Positions 1 to 13,812 of a stretch of DNA of 24,010 bases are shown piece after piece. The position numbers were made by a program, and so were the translations under genes. Each line of letters opens with the position of its first letter. Within the stretch, counting starts at the first letter, position 1. A model generated the notes under the pieces. The model was not told where the DNA came from and did no database searches. It saw only the letters and a list, made by a program, of their open reading frames with translations. This stretch comes from Sphaeroforma sirkka (taxonomy: Eukaryota > Opisthokonta > Ichthyosporea > Ichthyophonida): assembly GCA_001586965.3 (NCBI GenBank), contig LUCW03002073.1, positions 1-24,010 on the forward strand, written 5' to 3'.

Positions 1-330
1 CAGTTCTAAATAGTTTGACTGATCTACAGTCTAAATAGGACTTACTGTTTGACTGATCTACAGTTCTAAATAGTTTGACTGATCTACAGTTCTAAATAGT
101 TTGACTGATCTACAGTTCTAAATAGTTTGACTGATCTACAGTTCTAAACAGTTTGACTGATCTATACAGTTCTAAATAGTTTGACTGATCTACAGTTCTA
201 ATAGTTTGACTGATCTACAGTTCTAAATAGTTTGACTGATCTACAGTTCTAAATAGTTTGACTGATCTACAGTTCTAAATAGTTTGACTGATCTGATCTA
301 CAGTTCTAAATAGTTTGACTGATCTACAAA
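1..330. repeat. Irregular units at the left end of the visible array
   Basis: Within the first dozen units there are several rearrangements: a scrambled unit around 27-60 (CTAAATAGGACTTACTG), a T-to-C change near 149 (AAACAGT), an extra TA near 165, a missing A near 199, a duplicated GATCT near 287-300 and a loss of GTTCT near 328. Irregular units of this density do not recur until about 18100. This could mean that a second array edge lies just left of the window, or that assembly near a contig end is poorer; the sequence cannot separate these. Confidence 0.6.
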
Positions 331-1743
331 AATAGTTTGACTGATCTACAGTTCTAAATAGTTTGACTGATCTACAGTTCTAAATAGTTTGACTGATCTA
401 CAGTTCTAAATAGTTTGACTGATCTACAGTTCTAAATAGTTTGACTGATCTACAGTTCTAAATAGTTTGACTGATCTACAGTTCTAAATAGTTTGACTGA
501 TCTACAGTTCTAAATAGTTTGACTGATCTACAGTTCTAAATAGTTTGACTGATCTACAGTTCTAAATAGTTTGACTGATCTACAGTTCTAAAGTTTTGAC
601 TGATCTACAGTTCTAAATAGTTTTGACTGATCTACAGTTCTAAATAGTTTGACTGATCTACAGTTCTAAATAGTTTGACTGATCTACAGTTCTAAATAGT
701 TTGACTGATCTACAGTTCTAAATAGTTTGACTGATCTACAGTTCTAAATAGTTTTGACTGATCTACAGTTCTAAATAGTTTGACTGATCTACAGTTCTAA
801 ATAGTTTGACTGATCTACAGTTCTAAAAATAGTTTGACTGATCTACAGTTCTAAATAGTTTGACTGATCTACAGTTCTAAATAGTTTGACTGATCTACAG
901 TTCTAAATAGTTTGACTGATCTACAGTTCTAAATAGTTTGACTGATCTACAGTTCTAAATAGTTTGACTGATCTACAGTTCTAAATAGTTTGACTGATCT
1001 ACAGTTCTAAATAGTTTGACTGATCTACAGTTCTAAATAGTTTGACTGATCTACAGTTCTAAATAGTTTGACTGATCTACAGTTCTAAATAGTTTGACTG
1101 ATCTACAGTTCTAAATAGTTTGACTGATCTACAGTTCTAAATAGTTTGACTGATCTACAGTTCTAAATAGTTTGACTGATCTACAGTTCTAAATAGTTTG
1201 ACTGATCTACAGTTCTAAATAGTTTGACTGATCTACAGTTCTAAATAGTTTGACTGATCTACAGTTCTAAATAGTTTGACTGATCTACAGTTCTAAATAG
1301 TTTGACTGATCTACAGTTCTAAATAGTTTGACTGATCTACAGTTCTAAATAGTTTGACTGATCTACAGTTCTAAAATAGTTTGACTGATCTACAGTTCTA
1401 AATAGTTTGACTGATCTACAGTTCTAAATAGTTTGACTGATCTACAGTTCTAAATAGTTTGACTGATCTACAGTTCTAAATAGTTTGACTGATCTACAGT
1501 TCTAAATAGTTTGACTGATCTACAGTTCTAAATAGTTTGACTGATCTACAGTTCTAAATAGTTTGACTGATCTACAGTTCTAAATAGTTTGACTGATCTA
1601 CAGTTCTCTAAAAATAGTTTGACTGATCTACAGTTCTAAATAGTTTGACTGATCTACAGTTCTAAATAGTTTGACTGATCTACAGTTCTAAATAGTTTGA
1701 CTGATCTACAGTTCTAAATAGTTTGACTGATCTACAGTTCTAA

Positions 1744-1785
1744 ATAGTTTTGACAGTTCTACAGTTCTACAGTTCTTCTAAATAG
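1744..1785. repeat. Rearranged satellite unit with a tripled GTTCTACA word
   Basis: Here the normal unit is replaced by TTTTGACAGTTCTAC, then AGTTCTACAG, then TTCTTCTAAATAG. The word AGTTCTAC is repeated in tandem and the GATC site is lost. The pattern is what slippage between the two CAG-containing parts of neighbouring units would give. Phase resumes normally afterwards. Confidence 0.75.
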
Positions 1786-3737
1786 TTTGACTGATCTACA
1801 GTTCTAAATAGTTTGACTGATCTACAGTTCTAAATAGTTTGACTGATCTACAGTTCTAAATAGTTTGACTGATCTACAGTTCTAAATAGTTTGACTGATC
1901 TACAGTTCTAAATAGTTTGACTGATCTACAGTTCTAAATAGTTTGACTGATCTACAGTTCTAAATAGTTTGACTGATCTACAGTTCTAAATAGTTTGACT
2001 GATCTACAGTTCTAAATAGTTTGACTGATCTACAGTTCTAAATAGTTTGACTGATCTACAGTTCTAAATAGTTTGACTGATCTACAGTTCTAAATAGTTT
2101 GACTGATCTACAGTTCTAAATAGTTTGACTGATCTACAGTTCTAAATAGTTTGACTGATCTACAGTTCTAAATAGTTTGACTGATCTACAGTTCTAAATA
2201 GTTTGACTGATCTACAGTTCTAAATAGTTTGACTGATCTACAGTTCTAAATAGTTTGACTGATCTACAGTTCTAAATAGTTTGACTGATCTACAGTTCTA
2301 AATAGTTTGACTGATCTACAGTTCTAAATAGTTTGACTGATCTACAGTTTCTAAATAGTTTGACTGATCTACAGTTCTAAATAGTTTGACTGATCTACAG
2401 TTCTAAATAGTTTGACTGATCTACAGTTCTAAATAGTTTGACTGATCTACAGTTCTAAATAGTTTGACTGATCTACAGTTCTAAATAGTTTGACTGATCT
2501 ACAGTTCTAAATAGTTTGACTGATCTACAGTTCTAAATAGTTTGACTGATCTACAGTTCTAAATAGTTTGACTGATCTACAGTTCTAAATATAGTTTGAC
2601 TGATCTACAGTTCTAAATAGTTTGACTGATCTACAGTTCTAAATAGTTTGACTGATCTACAGTTCTAAATAGTTTGACTGATCTACAGTTCTAAATAGTT
2701 TGACTGATCTACAGTTCTAAATAGTTTGACTGATCTACAGTTCTAAAATAGTTTGACTGATCTACAGTTCTAAATAGTTTGACTGATCTACAGTTCTAAA
2801 TAGTTTGACTGATCTACAGTTCTAAATAGTTTGACTGATCTACAGTTCTAAATAGTTTGACTGATCTACAGTTCTAAATAGTTTGACTGATCTACAGTTC
2901 TAAATAGTTTGACTGATCTACAGTTCTAAATAGTTTGACTGATCTACAGTTCTAAATAGTTTGACTGATCTACAGTTCTAAATAGTTTGACTGATCTACA
3001 GTTCTAAATAGTTTGACTGATCTACAGTTCTAAATAGTTTGACTGATCTACAGTTCTAAATAGTTTGACTGATCTACAGTTCTAAATAGTTTGACTGATC
3101 TACAGTTCTAAATAGTTTGACTGATCTACAGTTCTAAATAGTTTGACTGATCTGTTCTAAATAGTTTGACTGATCTACAGTTCTAAATAGTTTGACTGAT
3201 CTACAGTTCTAAATAGTTTGACTGATCTACAGTTCTAAATAGTTTGACTGATCTACAGTTCTAAATAGTTTGACTGATCTACAGTTCTAAATAGTTTGAC
3301 TGATCTACAGTTCTAAATAGTTTGACTGATCTACAGTTCTAAATAGTTTGACTGATCTACAGTTCTAAATAGTTTGACTGATCTACAGTTCTAAATAGTT
3401 TGACTGATCTACAGTTCTAAATAGTTTGACTGATCTACAGTTCTAAATAGTTTGACTGATCTACAGTTCTAAATAGTTTGACTGATCTACAGTTCTAAAT
3501 AGTTTGACTGATCTACAGTTCTAAATAGTTTGACTGATCTACAGTTCTAAATAGTTTGACTGATCTACAGTTCTAAATAGTTTGACTGATCTACAGTTCT
3601 AAATAGTTTGACTGATCTACAGTTCTAAATAGTTTGACTGATCTACAGTTCTAAATAGTTTGACTGATCTACAGTTCTAAATAGTTTGACTGATCTACAG
3701 TTCTAAATAGTTTGACTGATCTACAGTTCTAAATAAT

Positions 3738-5039
3738 AGTTTGACTGATCTACAGTTCTAAATAGTTTGACTGATCTACAGTTCTAAATAGTTTGACTGA
3801 TCTACAGTTCTAAATAGTTTGACTGATCTACAGTTCTAAATAGTTTGACTGATCTACAGTTCTAAATAGTTTGACTGATCTACAGTTCTAAATAGTTTGA
3901 CTGATCTACAGTTCTAAATAGTTTGACTGATCTACAGTTCTAAATAGTTTGACTGATCTACAGTTCTAAATAGTTTGACTGATCTACAGTTCTAAATAGT
4001 TTGACTGATCTACAGTTCTAAATAGTTTGACTGATCTACAGTTCTAAATAGTTTGACTGATCTACAGTTCTAAATAGTTTGACTGATCTACAGTTCTAAA
4101 TAGTTTGACTGATCTACAGTTCTAAATAGTTTGACTGATCTACAGTTCTAAATAGTTTGACTGATCTACAGTTCTAAATAGTTTGACTGATCTACAGTTC
4201 TAAATAGTTTGACTGATCTACAGTTCTAAATAGTTTGACTGATCTACAGTTCTAAATAGTTTGACTGATCTACAGTTCTAAATAGTTTGACTGATCTACA
4301 GTTCTAAATAGTTTGACTGATCTACAGTTCTAAATAGTTTGACTGATCTACAGTTCTAAATAGTTTGACTGATCTACAGTTCTAAATAGTTTGACTGATC
4401 TACAGTTCTAAATAGTTTGACTGATCTACAGTTCTAAATAGTTTGACTGATCTACAGTTCTAAATAGTTTGACTGATCTACAGTTCTAAATAGTTTGACT
4501 GATCTACAGTTCTAAATAGTTTGACTGATCTACAGTTCTAAATAGTTTGACTGATCTACAGTTCTAAATAGTTTGACTGATCTACAGTTCTAAATAGTTT
4601 GACTGATCTACAGTTCTAAATAGTTTGACTGATCTACAGTTCTAAATAGTTTGACTGATCTACAGTTCTAAATAGTTTGACTGATCTACAGTTCTAAATA
4701 GTTTGACTGATCTACAGTTCTAAATAGTTTGACTGATCTACAGTTCTAAATAGTTTGACTGATCTACAGTTCTAAATAGTTTGACTGATCTACAGTTCTA
4801 AATAGTTTGACTGATCTACAGTTCTAAATAGTTTGACTGATCTACAGTTCTAAATAGTTTGACTGATCTACAGTTCTAAATAGTTTGACTGATCTACAGT
4901 TCTAAATAGTTTGACTGATCTACAGTTCTAAATAGTTTGACTGATCTACAGTTCTAAATAGTTTGACTGATCTACAGTTCTAAATAGTTTGACTGATCTA
5001 CAGTTCTAAATAGTTTGACTGATCTACAGTTCTAAATAG
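3738..5039. repeat. Phase-perfect satellite block of about 50 units
   Basis: Between an AATAATAG insertion variant near 3735 and a TTTT variant near 5040, the 26-bp phase is unbroken for about 1.3 kb and I see no variant unit. Such blocks suggest recent homogenisation by amplification or gene conversion, or consensus smoothing in assembly. Confidence 0.8.
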
Positions 5040-8000
5040 TTTTGACTGATCTACAGTTCTAAATAGTTTGACTGATCTACAGTTCTAAATAGTTTGACTG
5101 ATCTACAGTTCTAAATAGTTTGACTGATCTACAGTTCTAAATAGTTTGACTGATCTACAGTTCTAAATAGTTTGACTGATCTACAGTTCTAAATAGTTTG
5201 ACTGATCTACAGTTCTAAATAGTTTGACTGATCTACAGTTCTAAATAGTTTGACTGATCTACAGTTCTAAATAGTTTGACTGATCTACAGTTCTAAATAG
5301 TTTGACTGATCTACAGTTCTAAATAGTTTGACTGATCTACAGTTCTAAATAGTTTGACTGATCTACAGTTCTAAATAGTTTTGACTGATCTACAGTTCTA
5401 AATAGTTTTGACTGATCTACAGTTCTAAATAGTTTGACTGATCTACAGTTCTAAATAGTTTGACTGATCTACAGTTCTAAATAGTTTGACTGATCTACAG
5501 TTCTAAATAGTTTGACTGATCTACAGTTCTAAATAGTTTGACTGATCTACAGTTCTAAATAGTTTGACTGATCTACAGTTCTAAATAGTTTGACTGATCT
5601 ACAGTTCTAAATAGTTTGACTGATCTACAGTTCTAAATAGTTTGACTGATCTACAGTTCTAAATAGTTTGACTGATCTACAGTTCTAAATAGTTTGACTG
5701 ATCTACAGTTCTAAATAGTTTGACTGATCTACAGTTCTAAATAGTTTGACTGATCTACAGTTCTAAATAGTTTGACTGATCTACAGTTCTAAATAGTTTT
5801 GACTGATCTACAGTTCTAAATAGTTTGACTGATCTACAGTTCTAAATAGTTTGACTGATCTACAGTTCTAAATAGTTTGACTGATCTACAGTTCTAAATA
5901 GTTTGACTGATCTACAGTTCTAAATAGTTTGACTGATCTACAGTTCTAAATAGTTTGACTGATCTACAGTTCTAAATAGTTTGACTGATCTACAGTTCTA
6001 AATAGTTTGACTGATCTACAGTTCTAAATAGTTTGACTGATCTACAGTTCTAAATAGTTTGACTGATCTACAGTTCTAAATAGTTTGACTGATCTACAGT
6101 TCTAAATAGTTTGACCTGATCTACAGTTCTAAATAGTTTGACTGATCTACAGTTCTAAATAGTTTGACTGATCTACAGTTCTAAATAGTTTGACTGATCT
6201 ACAGTTCTAAATAGTTTGACTGATCTACAGTTCTAAATAGTTTGACTGATCTACAGTTCTAAATAGTTTGACTGATCTACAGTTCTAAATAGTTTGACTG
6301 ATCTACAGTTCTAAATAGTTTGACTGATCTACAGTTCTAAATAGTTTGACTGATCTACAGTTCTAAATAGTTTGACTGATCTACAGTTCTAAATAGTTTG
6401 ACTGATCTACAGTTCTAAATAGTTTGACTGATCTACAGTTCTAAATAGTTTGACTGATCTACAGTTCTAAATAGTTTGACTGATCTACAGTTCTAAATAG
6501 TTTGACTGATCTACAGTTCTAAATAGTTTGACTGATCTACAGTTCTAAATAGTTTGACTGATCTACAGTTCTAAATAGTTTGACTGATCTACAGTTCTAA
6601 ATAGTTTGACTGATCTACAGTTCTAAATAGTTTGACTGATCTACAGTTCTAAATAGTTTGACTGATCTACAGTTCTAAATAGTTTGACTGATCTACAGTT
6701 CTAAATAGTTTTGACTGATCTACAGTTCTAAATAGTTTGACTGATCTACAGTTCTAAATAGTTTGACTGATCTACAGTTCTAAATAGTTTGACTGATCTA
6801 CAGTTCTAAATAGTTTGACTGATCTACAGTTCTAAATAGTTTGACTGATCTACAGTTCTAAATAGTTTGACTGATCTACAGTTCTAAATAGTTTGACTGA
6901 TCTACAGTTCTAAATAGTTTGACTGATCTACAGTTCTAAATAGTTTGACTGATCTACAGTTCTAAATAGTTTGACTGATCTACAGTTTCTAAATAGTTTG
7001 ACTGATCTACAGTTCTAAATAGTTTGACTGATCTACAGTTCTAAATAGTTTGACTGATCTACAGTTCTCTAAATAGTTTGACTGATCTACAGTTCTAAAT
7101 AGTTTGACTGATCTACAGTTCTAAATAGTTTGACTGATCTACAGTTCTAAATAGTTTGACTGATCTACAGTTCTAAATAGTTTTGACTGATCTACAGTTC
7201 TAAATAGTTTGACTGATCTACAGTTCTAAAAATAGTTTGACTGATCTACAGTTCTAAATAGTTTGACTGATCTACAGTTCTAAATAGTTTGACTGATCTA
7301 CAGTTCTAAATAGTTTGACTGATCTACAGTTCTAAATAGTTTGACTGATCTACAGTTCTAAATAGTTTGACTGATCTACAGTTCTAAATAGTTTGACTGA
7401 TCTACAGTTCTAAATAGTTTGACTGATCTACAGTTCTAAATAGTTTGACTGATCTACAGTTCTAAATAGTTTGACTGATCTACAGTTCTAAATAGTTTTG
7501 ACTGATCTACAGTTCTAAATAGTTTGACTGATCTACAGTTCTAAATAGTTTGACTGATCTACAGTTCTAAATAGTTTGACTGATCTACAGTTCTAAATAG
7601 TTTGACTGATGATCTACAGTTCTAAATAGTTTGACTGATCTACAGTTCTAAATAGTTTTGACTGATCTACAGTTCTAAATAGTTTGACTGATCTACAGTT
7701 CTAAATAGTTTGACTGATCTACAGTTCTAAATAGTTTGACTGATCTACAGTTCTAAATAGTTTGACTGATCTACAGTTCTAAATAGTTTTGACTGATCTA
7801 CAGTTTCTAAATAGTTTGACTGATCTACAGTTCTAAATAGTTTGACTGATCTACAGTTCTAAATAGTTTGACTGATCTACAGTTCTAAATAGTTTGACTG
7901 ATCTACAGTTCTAAATAGTTTGACTGATCTACAGTTCTAAATAGTTTGACTGATCTACAGTTCTAAATAGTTTGACTGATCTACAGTTCTAAATAGTTTG

Positions 8001-11000
8001 ACTGATCTACAGTTCTAAATAGTTTGACTGATCTACAGTTCTAAATAGTTTGACTGATCTACAGTTCTAAATAGTTTGACTGATCTACAGTTCTAAATAG
8101 TTTGACTGATCTACAGTTCTAAATAGTTTGACTGATCTACAGTTCTAAATAGTTTGACTGATCTACAGTTCTAAATAGTTTGACTGATCTACAGTTCTAA
8201 ATAGTTTGACTGATCTACAGTTCTAAATAGTTTGACTGATCTACAGTTCTAAATAGTTTGACTGATCTACAGTTCTAAATAGTTTGACTGATCTACAGTT
8301 CTAAATAGTTTGACTGATCTACAGTTCTAAATAGTTTTGACTGATCTACAGTTCTAAATAGTTTGACTGATCTACAGTTCTAAATAGTTTGACTGATCTA
8401 CAGTTCTAAATAGTTTGACTGATCTACAGTTCTAAATAGTTTGACTGATCTACAGTTTCTAAATAGTTTGACTGATCTACAGTTCTAAATAGTTTGACTG
8501 ATCTACAGTTCTAAATAGTTTGACTGATCTACAGTTCTAAATAGTTTGACTGATCTACAGTTCTAAATAGTTTTGACTGATCTACAGTTCTAAATAGTTT
8601 GACTGATCTACAGTTCTAAATAGTTTGACTGATCTACAGTTCTAAATAGTTTGACTGATCTACAGTTCTAAATAGTTTGACTGATCTACAGTTCTAAATA
8701 GTTTGACTGATCTACAGTTCTAAATATTTTTGACTGATCTACAGTTCTAAATAGTTTGACTGATCTACAGTTCTAAATAGTTTGACTGATCTACAGTTCT
8801 AAATAGTTTGACTGATCTACAGTTCTAAATAGTTTGACTGATCTACAGGTTCTAAATAGTTTGACTGATCTACAGTTCTAAATAGTTTGACTGATCTACA
8901 GTTCTAAATAGTTTGACTGATCTACAGTTCTAAATAGTTTGACTGATCTACAGTTCTAAATAGTTTGACTGATCTACAGTTCTAAATAGTTTGACTGATC
9001 TACAGTTCTAAATAGTTTGACTGATCTACAGTTCTAAATAGTTTGACTGATCTACAGTTCTAAATAGTTTGACTGATCTACAGTTCTAAATAGTTTGACT
9101 GATCTACAGTTCTAAATAGTTTGACTGATCTACAGTTCTAAATAGTTTGACTGATCTACAGTTCTAAATAGTTTGACTGATCTACAGTTCTAAATAGTTT
9201 GACTGATCTACAGTTCTAAATAGTTTGACTGATCTACAGTTCTAAATAGTTTGACTGATCTACAGTTCTAAATAGTTTGACTGATCTACAGTTCTAAATA
9301 GTTTGACTGATCTACAGTTCTAAATAGTTTGACTGATCTACAGTTCTAAATAGTTTGACTGATCTACAGTTCTAAATAGTTTGACTGATCTACAGTTCTA
9401 AATAGTTTGACTGATCTACAGTTCTAAATAGTTTGACTGATCTACAGTTCTAAATAGTTTGACTGATCTACAGTTCTAAATAGTTTGACTGATCTACAGT
9501 TCTAAATAGTTTGACTGATCTACAGTTCTAAATAGTTTGACTGATCTACAGTTCTAAATAGTTTGACTGATCTACAGTTCTAAATAGTTTGACTGATCTA
9601 CAGTTCTAAATAGTTTGACTGATCTACAGTTCTAAATAGTTTTGACTGATCTACAGTTCTAAATAGTTTTGACTGATCTACAGTTCTAAATAGTTTGACT
9701 GATCTACAGTTCTAAATAGTTTGACTGATCTACAGTTCTAAATAGTTTGACTGATCTACAGTTCTAAATAGTTTGACTGATCTACAGTTCTAAATAGTTT
9801 GACTGATCTACAGTTCTAAAATAGTTTGACTGATCTACAGTTCTAAATAGTTTGACTGATCTACAGTTCTAAATAGTTTGACTGATCTACAGTTCTAAAT
9901 AGTTTTGACTGATCTACAGTTCTAAATAGTTTTGACTGATCTACAGTTCTAAATAGTTTGACTGATCTACAGTTCTAAATAGTTTGACTGATCTACAGTT
10001 CTAAATAGTTTGACTGATCTACAGTTCTAAATAGTTTTGACTGATCTACAGTTCTAAATAGTTTGACTGATCTACAGTTCTAAATAGTTTGACTGATCTA
10101 CAGTTCTAAATAGTTTGACTGATCTACAGTTCTAAATAGTTTGACTGATCTACAGTTCTAAATAGTTTTGACTGATCTACAGTTCTAAATAGTTTGACTG
10201 ATCTACAGTTCTAAATAGTTTGACTGATCTACAGTTCTAAATAGTTTGACTGATCTACAGTTCTAAATAGTTTGACTGATCTACAGTTCTAAATAGTTTG
10301 ACTGATCTACAGTTCTAAATAGTTTGACTGATCTACAGTTCTAAATAGTTTGACTGATCTACAGTTCTAAATAGTTTGACTGATCTACAGTTCTAAATAG
10401 TTTGACTGATCTACAGTTCTAAATAGTTTGACTGATCTACAGTTCTAAATAGTTTGACTGATCTACAGTTCTAAATAGTTTGACTGATCTACAGTTCTAA
10501 ATAGTTTGACTGATCTACAGTTCTAAATAGTTTGACTGATCTACAGTTCTAAATAGTTTGACTGATCTACAGTTCTAAATAGTTTGACTGATCTACAGTT
10601 CTAAATAGTTTTGACTGATCTACAGTTCTAAATAGTTTGACTGATCTACAGTTCTAAATAGTTTGACTGATCTACAGTTCTAAATAGTTTGACTGATCTA
10701 CAGTTCTAAATAGTTTGACTGATCTACAGTTCTAAATAGTTTGACTGATCTACAGTTCTAAATAGTTTTGACTGATCTACAGTTCTAAATAGTTTGACTG
10801 ATCTACAGTTCTAAATAGTTTGACTGATCTACAGTTCTAAATAGTTTGACTGATCTACAGTTCTAAATAGTTTGACTGATCTACAGTTCTAAATAGTTTG
10901 ACTGATCTACAGTTCTAAATAGTTTGACTGATCTACAGTTCTAAATAGTTTGACTGATCTACAGTTCTAAATAGTTTTGACTGATCTACAGTTCTAAATA

Positions 11001-12387
11001 GTTTGACTGATCTACAGTTCTAAATAGTTTGACTGATCTACAGTTCTAAATAGTTTGACTGATCTACAGTTCTAAATAGTTTGACTGATCTACAGTTCTA
11101 AATAGTTTGACTGATCTACAGTTCTAAATAGTTTGACTGATCTACAGTTCTAAATAGTTTGACTGATCTACAGTTCTAAATAGTTTGACTGATCTACAGT
11201 TCTAAATAGTTTGACTGATCTACAGTTCTAAATAGTTTGACTGATCTACAGTTCTAAATAGTTTGACTGATCTACAGTTCTAAATAGTTTGACTGATCTA
11301 CAGTTCTAAATAGTTTGACTGATCTACAGTTCTAAATAGTTTGACTGATCTACAGTTCTAAATAGTTTGACTGATCTACAGTTCTAAATAGTTTGACTGA
11401 TCTACAGTTCTAAATAGTTTGACTGATCTACAGTTCTAAATAGTTTGACTGATCTACAGTTCTAAATAGTTTGACTGATCTACAGTTCTAAATAGTTTGA
11501 CTGATCTACAGTTCTAAATAGTTTGACTGATCTACAGTTCTAAATAGTTTGACTGATCTACAGTTCTAAATAGTTTGACTGATCTACAGTTCTAAATAGT
11601 TTGACTGATCTACAGTTCTAAATAGTTTGACTGATCTACAGTTTCTAAATAGTTTGACTGATCTACAGTTCTAAATAGTTTGACTGATCTACAGTTCTAA
11701 ATAGTTTGACTGATCTACAGTTCTAAATAGTTTGACTGATCTACAGTTCTAAATAGTTTGACTGATCTACAGTTCTAAATAGTTTGACTGATCTACAGTT
11801 CTAAATAGTTTGACTGATCTACAGTTCTAAATAGTTTGACTGATCTACAGTTCTAAATAGTTTGACTGATCTACAGTTCTAAATAGTTTGACTGATCTAC
11901 AGTTCTAAAATAGTTTGACTGATCTACAGTTCTAAATAGTTTGACTGATCTACAGTTCTAAATAGTTTGACTGATCTACAGTTCTAAATAGTTTGACTGA
12001 TCTACAGTTCTAAATAGTTTTGACTGATCTACAGTTCTAAATAGTTTGACTGATCTACAGTTCTAAATAGTTTGACTGATCTACAGTTCTAAATAGTTTG
12101 ACTGATCTACAGTTCTAAATAGTTTGACTGATCTACAGTTCTAAATAGTTTGACTGATCTACAGTTCTAAATAGTTTGACTGATCTACAGTTCTAAATAG
12201 TTTGACTGATCTACAGTTCTAAATAGTTTGACTGATCTACAGTTCTAAATAGTTTGACTGATCTACAGTTCTAAATAGTTTGACTGATCTACAGTTCTAA
12301 ATAGTTTGACTGATCTACAGTTCTAAATAGTTTGACTGATCTACAGTTCTAAATAGTTTGACTGATCTACAGTTCTAAATAGTTTTG

Positions 12388-13812
12388 ACTGATCTACAGT
12401 TCTAAATAGTTTGACTGATCTACAGTTCTAAATAGTTTGACTGATCTACAGTTCTAAATAGTTTGACTGATCTACAGTTCTAAATAGTTTGACTGATCTA
12501 CAGTTCTAAATAGTTTGACTGATCTACAGTTCTAAATAGTTTGACTGATCTACAGTTCTAAATAGTTTGACTGATCTACAGTTCTAAATAGTTTGACTGA
12601 TCTACAGTTCTAAATAGTTTGACTGATCTACAGTTCTAAATAGTTTGACTGATCTACAGTTCTAAATAGTTTGACTGATCTACAGTTCTAAATAGTTTGA
12701 CTGATCTACAGTTCTAAATAGTTTGACTGATCTACAGTTCTAAATAGTTTGACTGATCTACAGTTCTAAATAGTTTGACTGATCTACAGTTCTAAATAGT
12801 TTGACTGATCTACAGTTCTAAATAGTTTGACTGATCTACAGTTCTAAATAGTTTGACTGATCTACAGTTCTAAATAGTTTGACTGATCTACAGTTCTAAA
12901 TAGTTTGACTGATCTACAGTTCTAAATAGTTTGACTGATCTACAGTTCTAAATAGTTTGACTGATCTACAGTTCTAAATAGTTTGACTGATCTACAGTTC
13001 TAAATAGTTTGACTGATCTACAGTTCTAAATAGTTTGACTGATCTACAGTTCTAAATAGTTTGACTGATCTACAGTTCTAAATAGTTTGACTGATCTACA
13101 GTTCTAAATAGTTTGACTGATCTACAGTTCTAAATAGTTTGACTGATCTACAGTTCTAAATAGTTTGACTGATCTACAGTTCTAAATAGTTTGACTGATC
13201 TACAGTTCTAAATAGTTTGACTGATCTACAGTTCTAAATAGTTTGACTGATCTACAGTTCTAAATAGTTTGACTGATCTACAGTTCTAAATAGTTTGACT
13301 GATCTACAGTTCTAAATAGTTTGACTGATCTACAGTTCTAAATAGTTTGACTGATCTACAGTTCTAAATAGTTTGACTGATCTACAGTTCTAAATAGTTT
13401 GACTGATCTACAGTTCTAAATAGTTTGACTGATCTACAGTTCTAAATAGTTTGACTGATCTACAGTTCTAAATAGTTTGACTGATCTACAGTTCTAAATA
13501 GTTTGACTGATCTACAGTTCTAAATAGTTTGACTGATCTACAGTTCTAAATAGTTTGACTGATCTACAGTTCTAAATAGTTTGACTGATCTACAGTTCTA
13601 AATAGTTTGACTGATCTACAGTTCTAAATAGTTTGACTGATCTACAGTTCTAAATAGTTTGACTGATCTACAGTTCTAAATAGTTTGACTGATCTACAGT
13701 TCTAAATAGTTTGACTGATCTACAGTTCTAAATAGTTTGACTGATCTACAGTTCTAAATAGTTTGACTGATCTACAGTTCTAAATAGTTTGACTGATCTA
13801 CAGTTCTAAATA
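12388..13812. repeat. Longest phase-perfect satellite block, about 54 units
   Basis: From just after the TTTT variant near 12382 to the next TTTT variant near 13812 the phase is kept for about 1.4 kb with no visible variant. A similar run of about 45 units spans roughly 16830-17996. These identical stretches are the strongest sign of recent local expansion, if the assembly is right. Confidence 0.8.
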
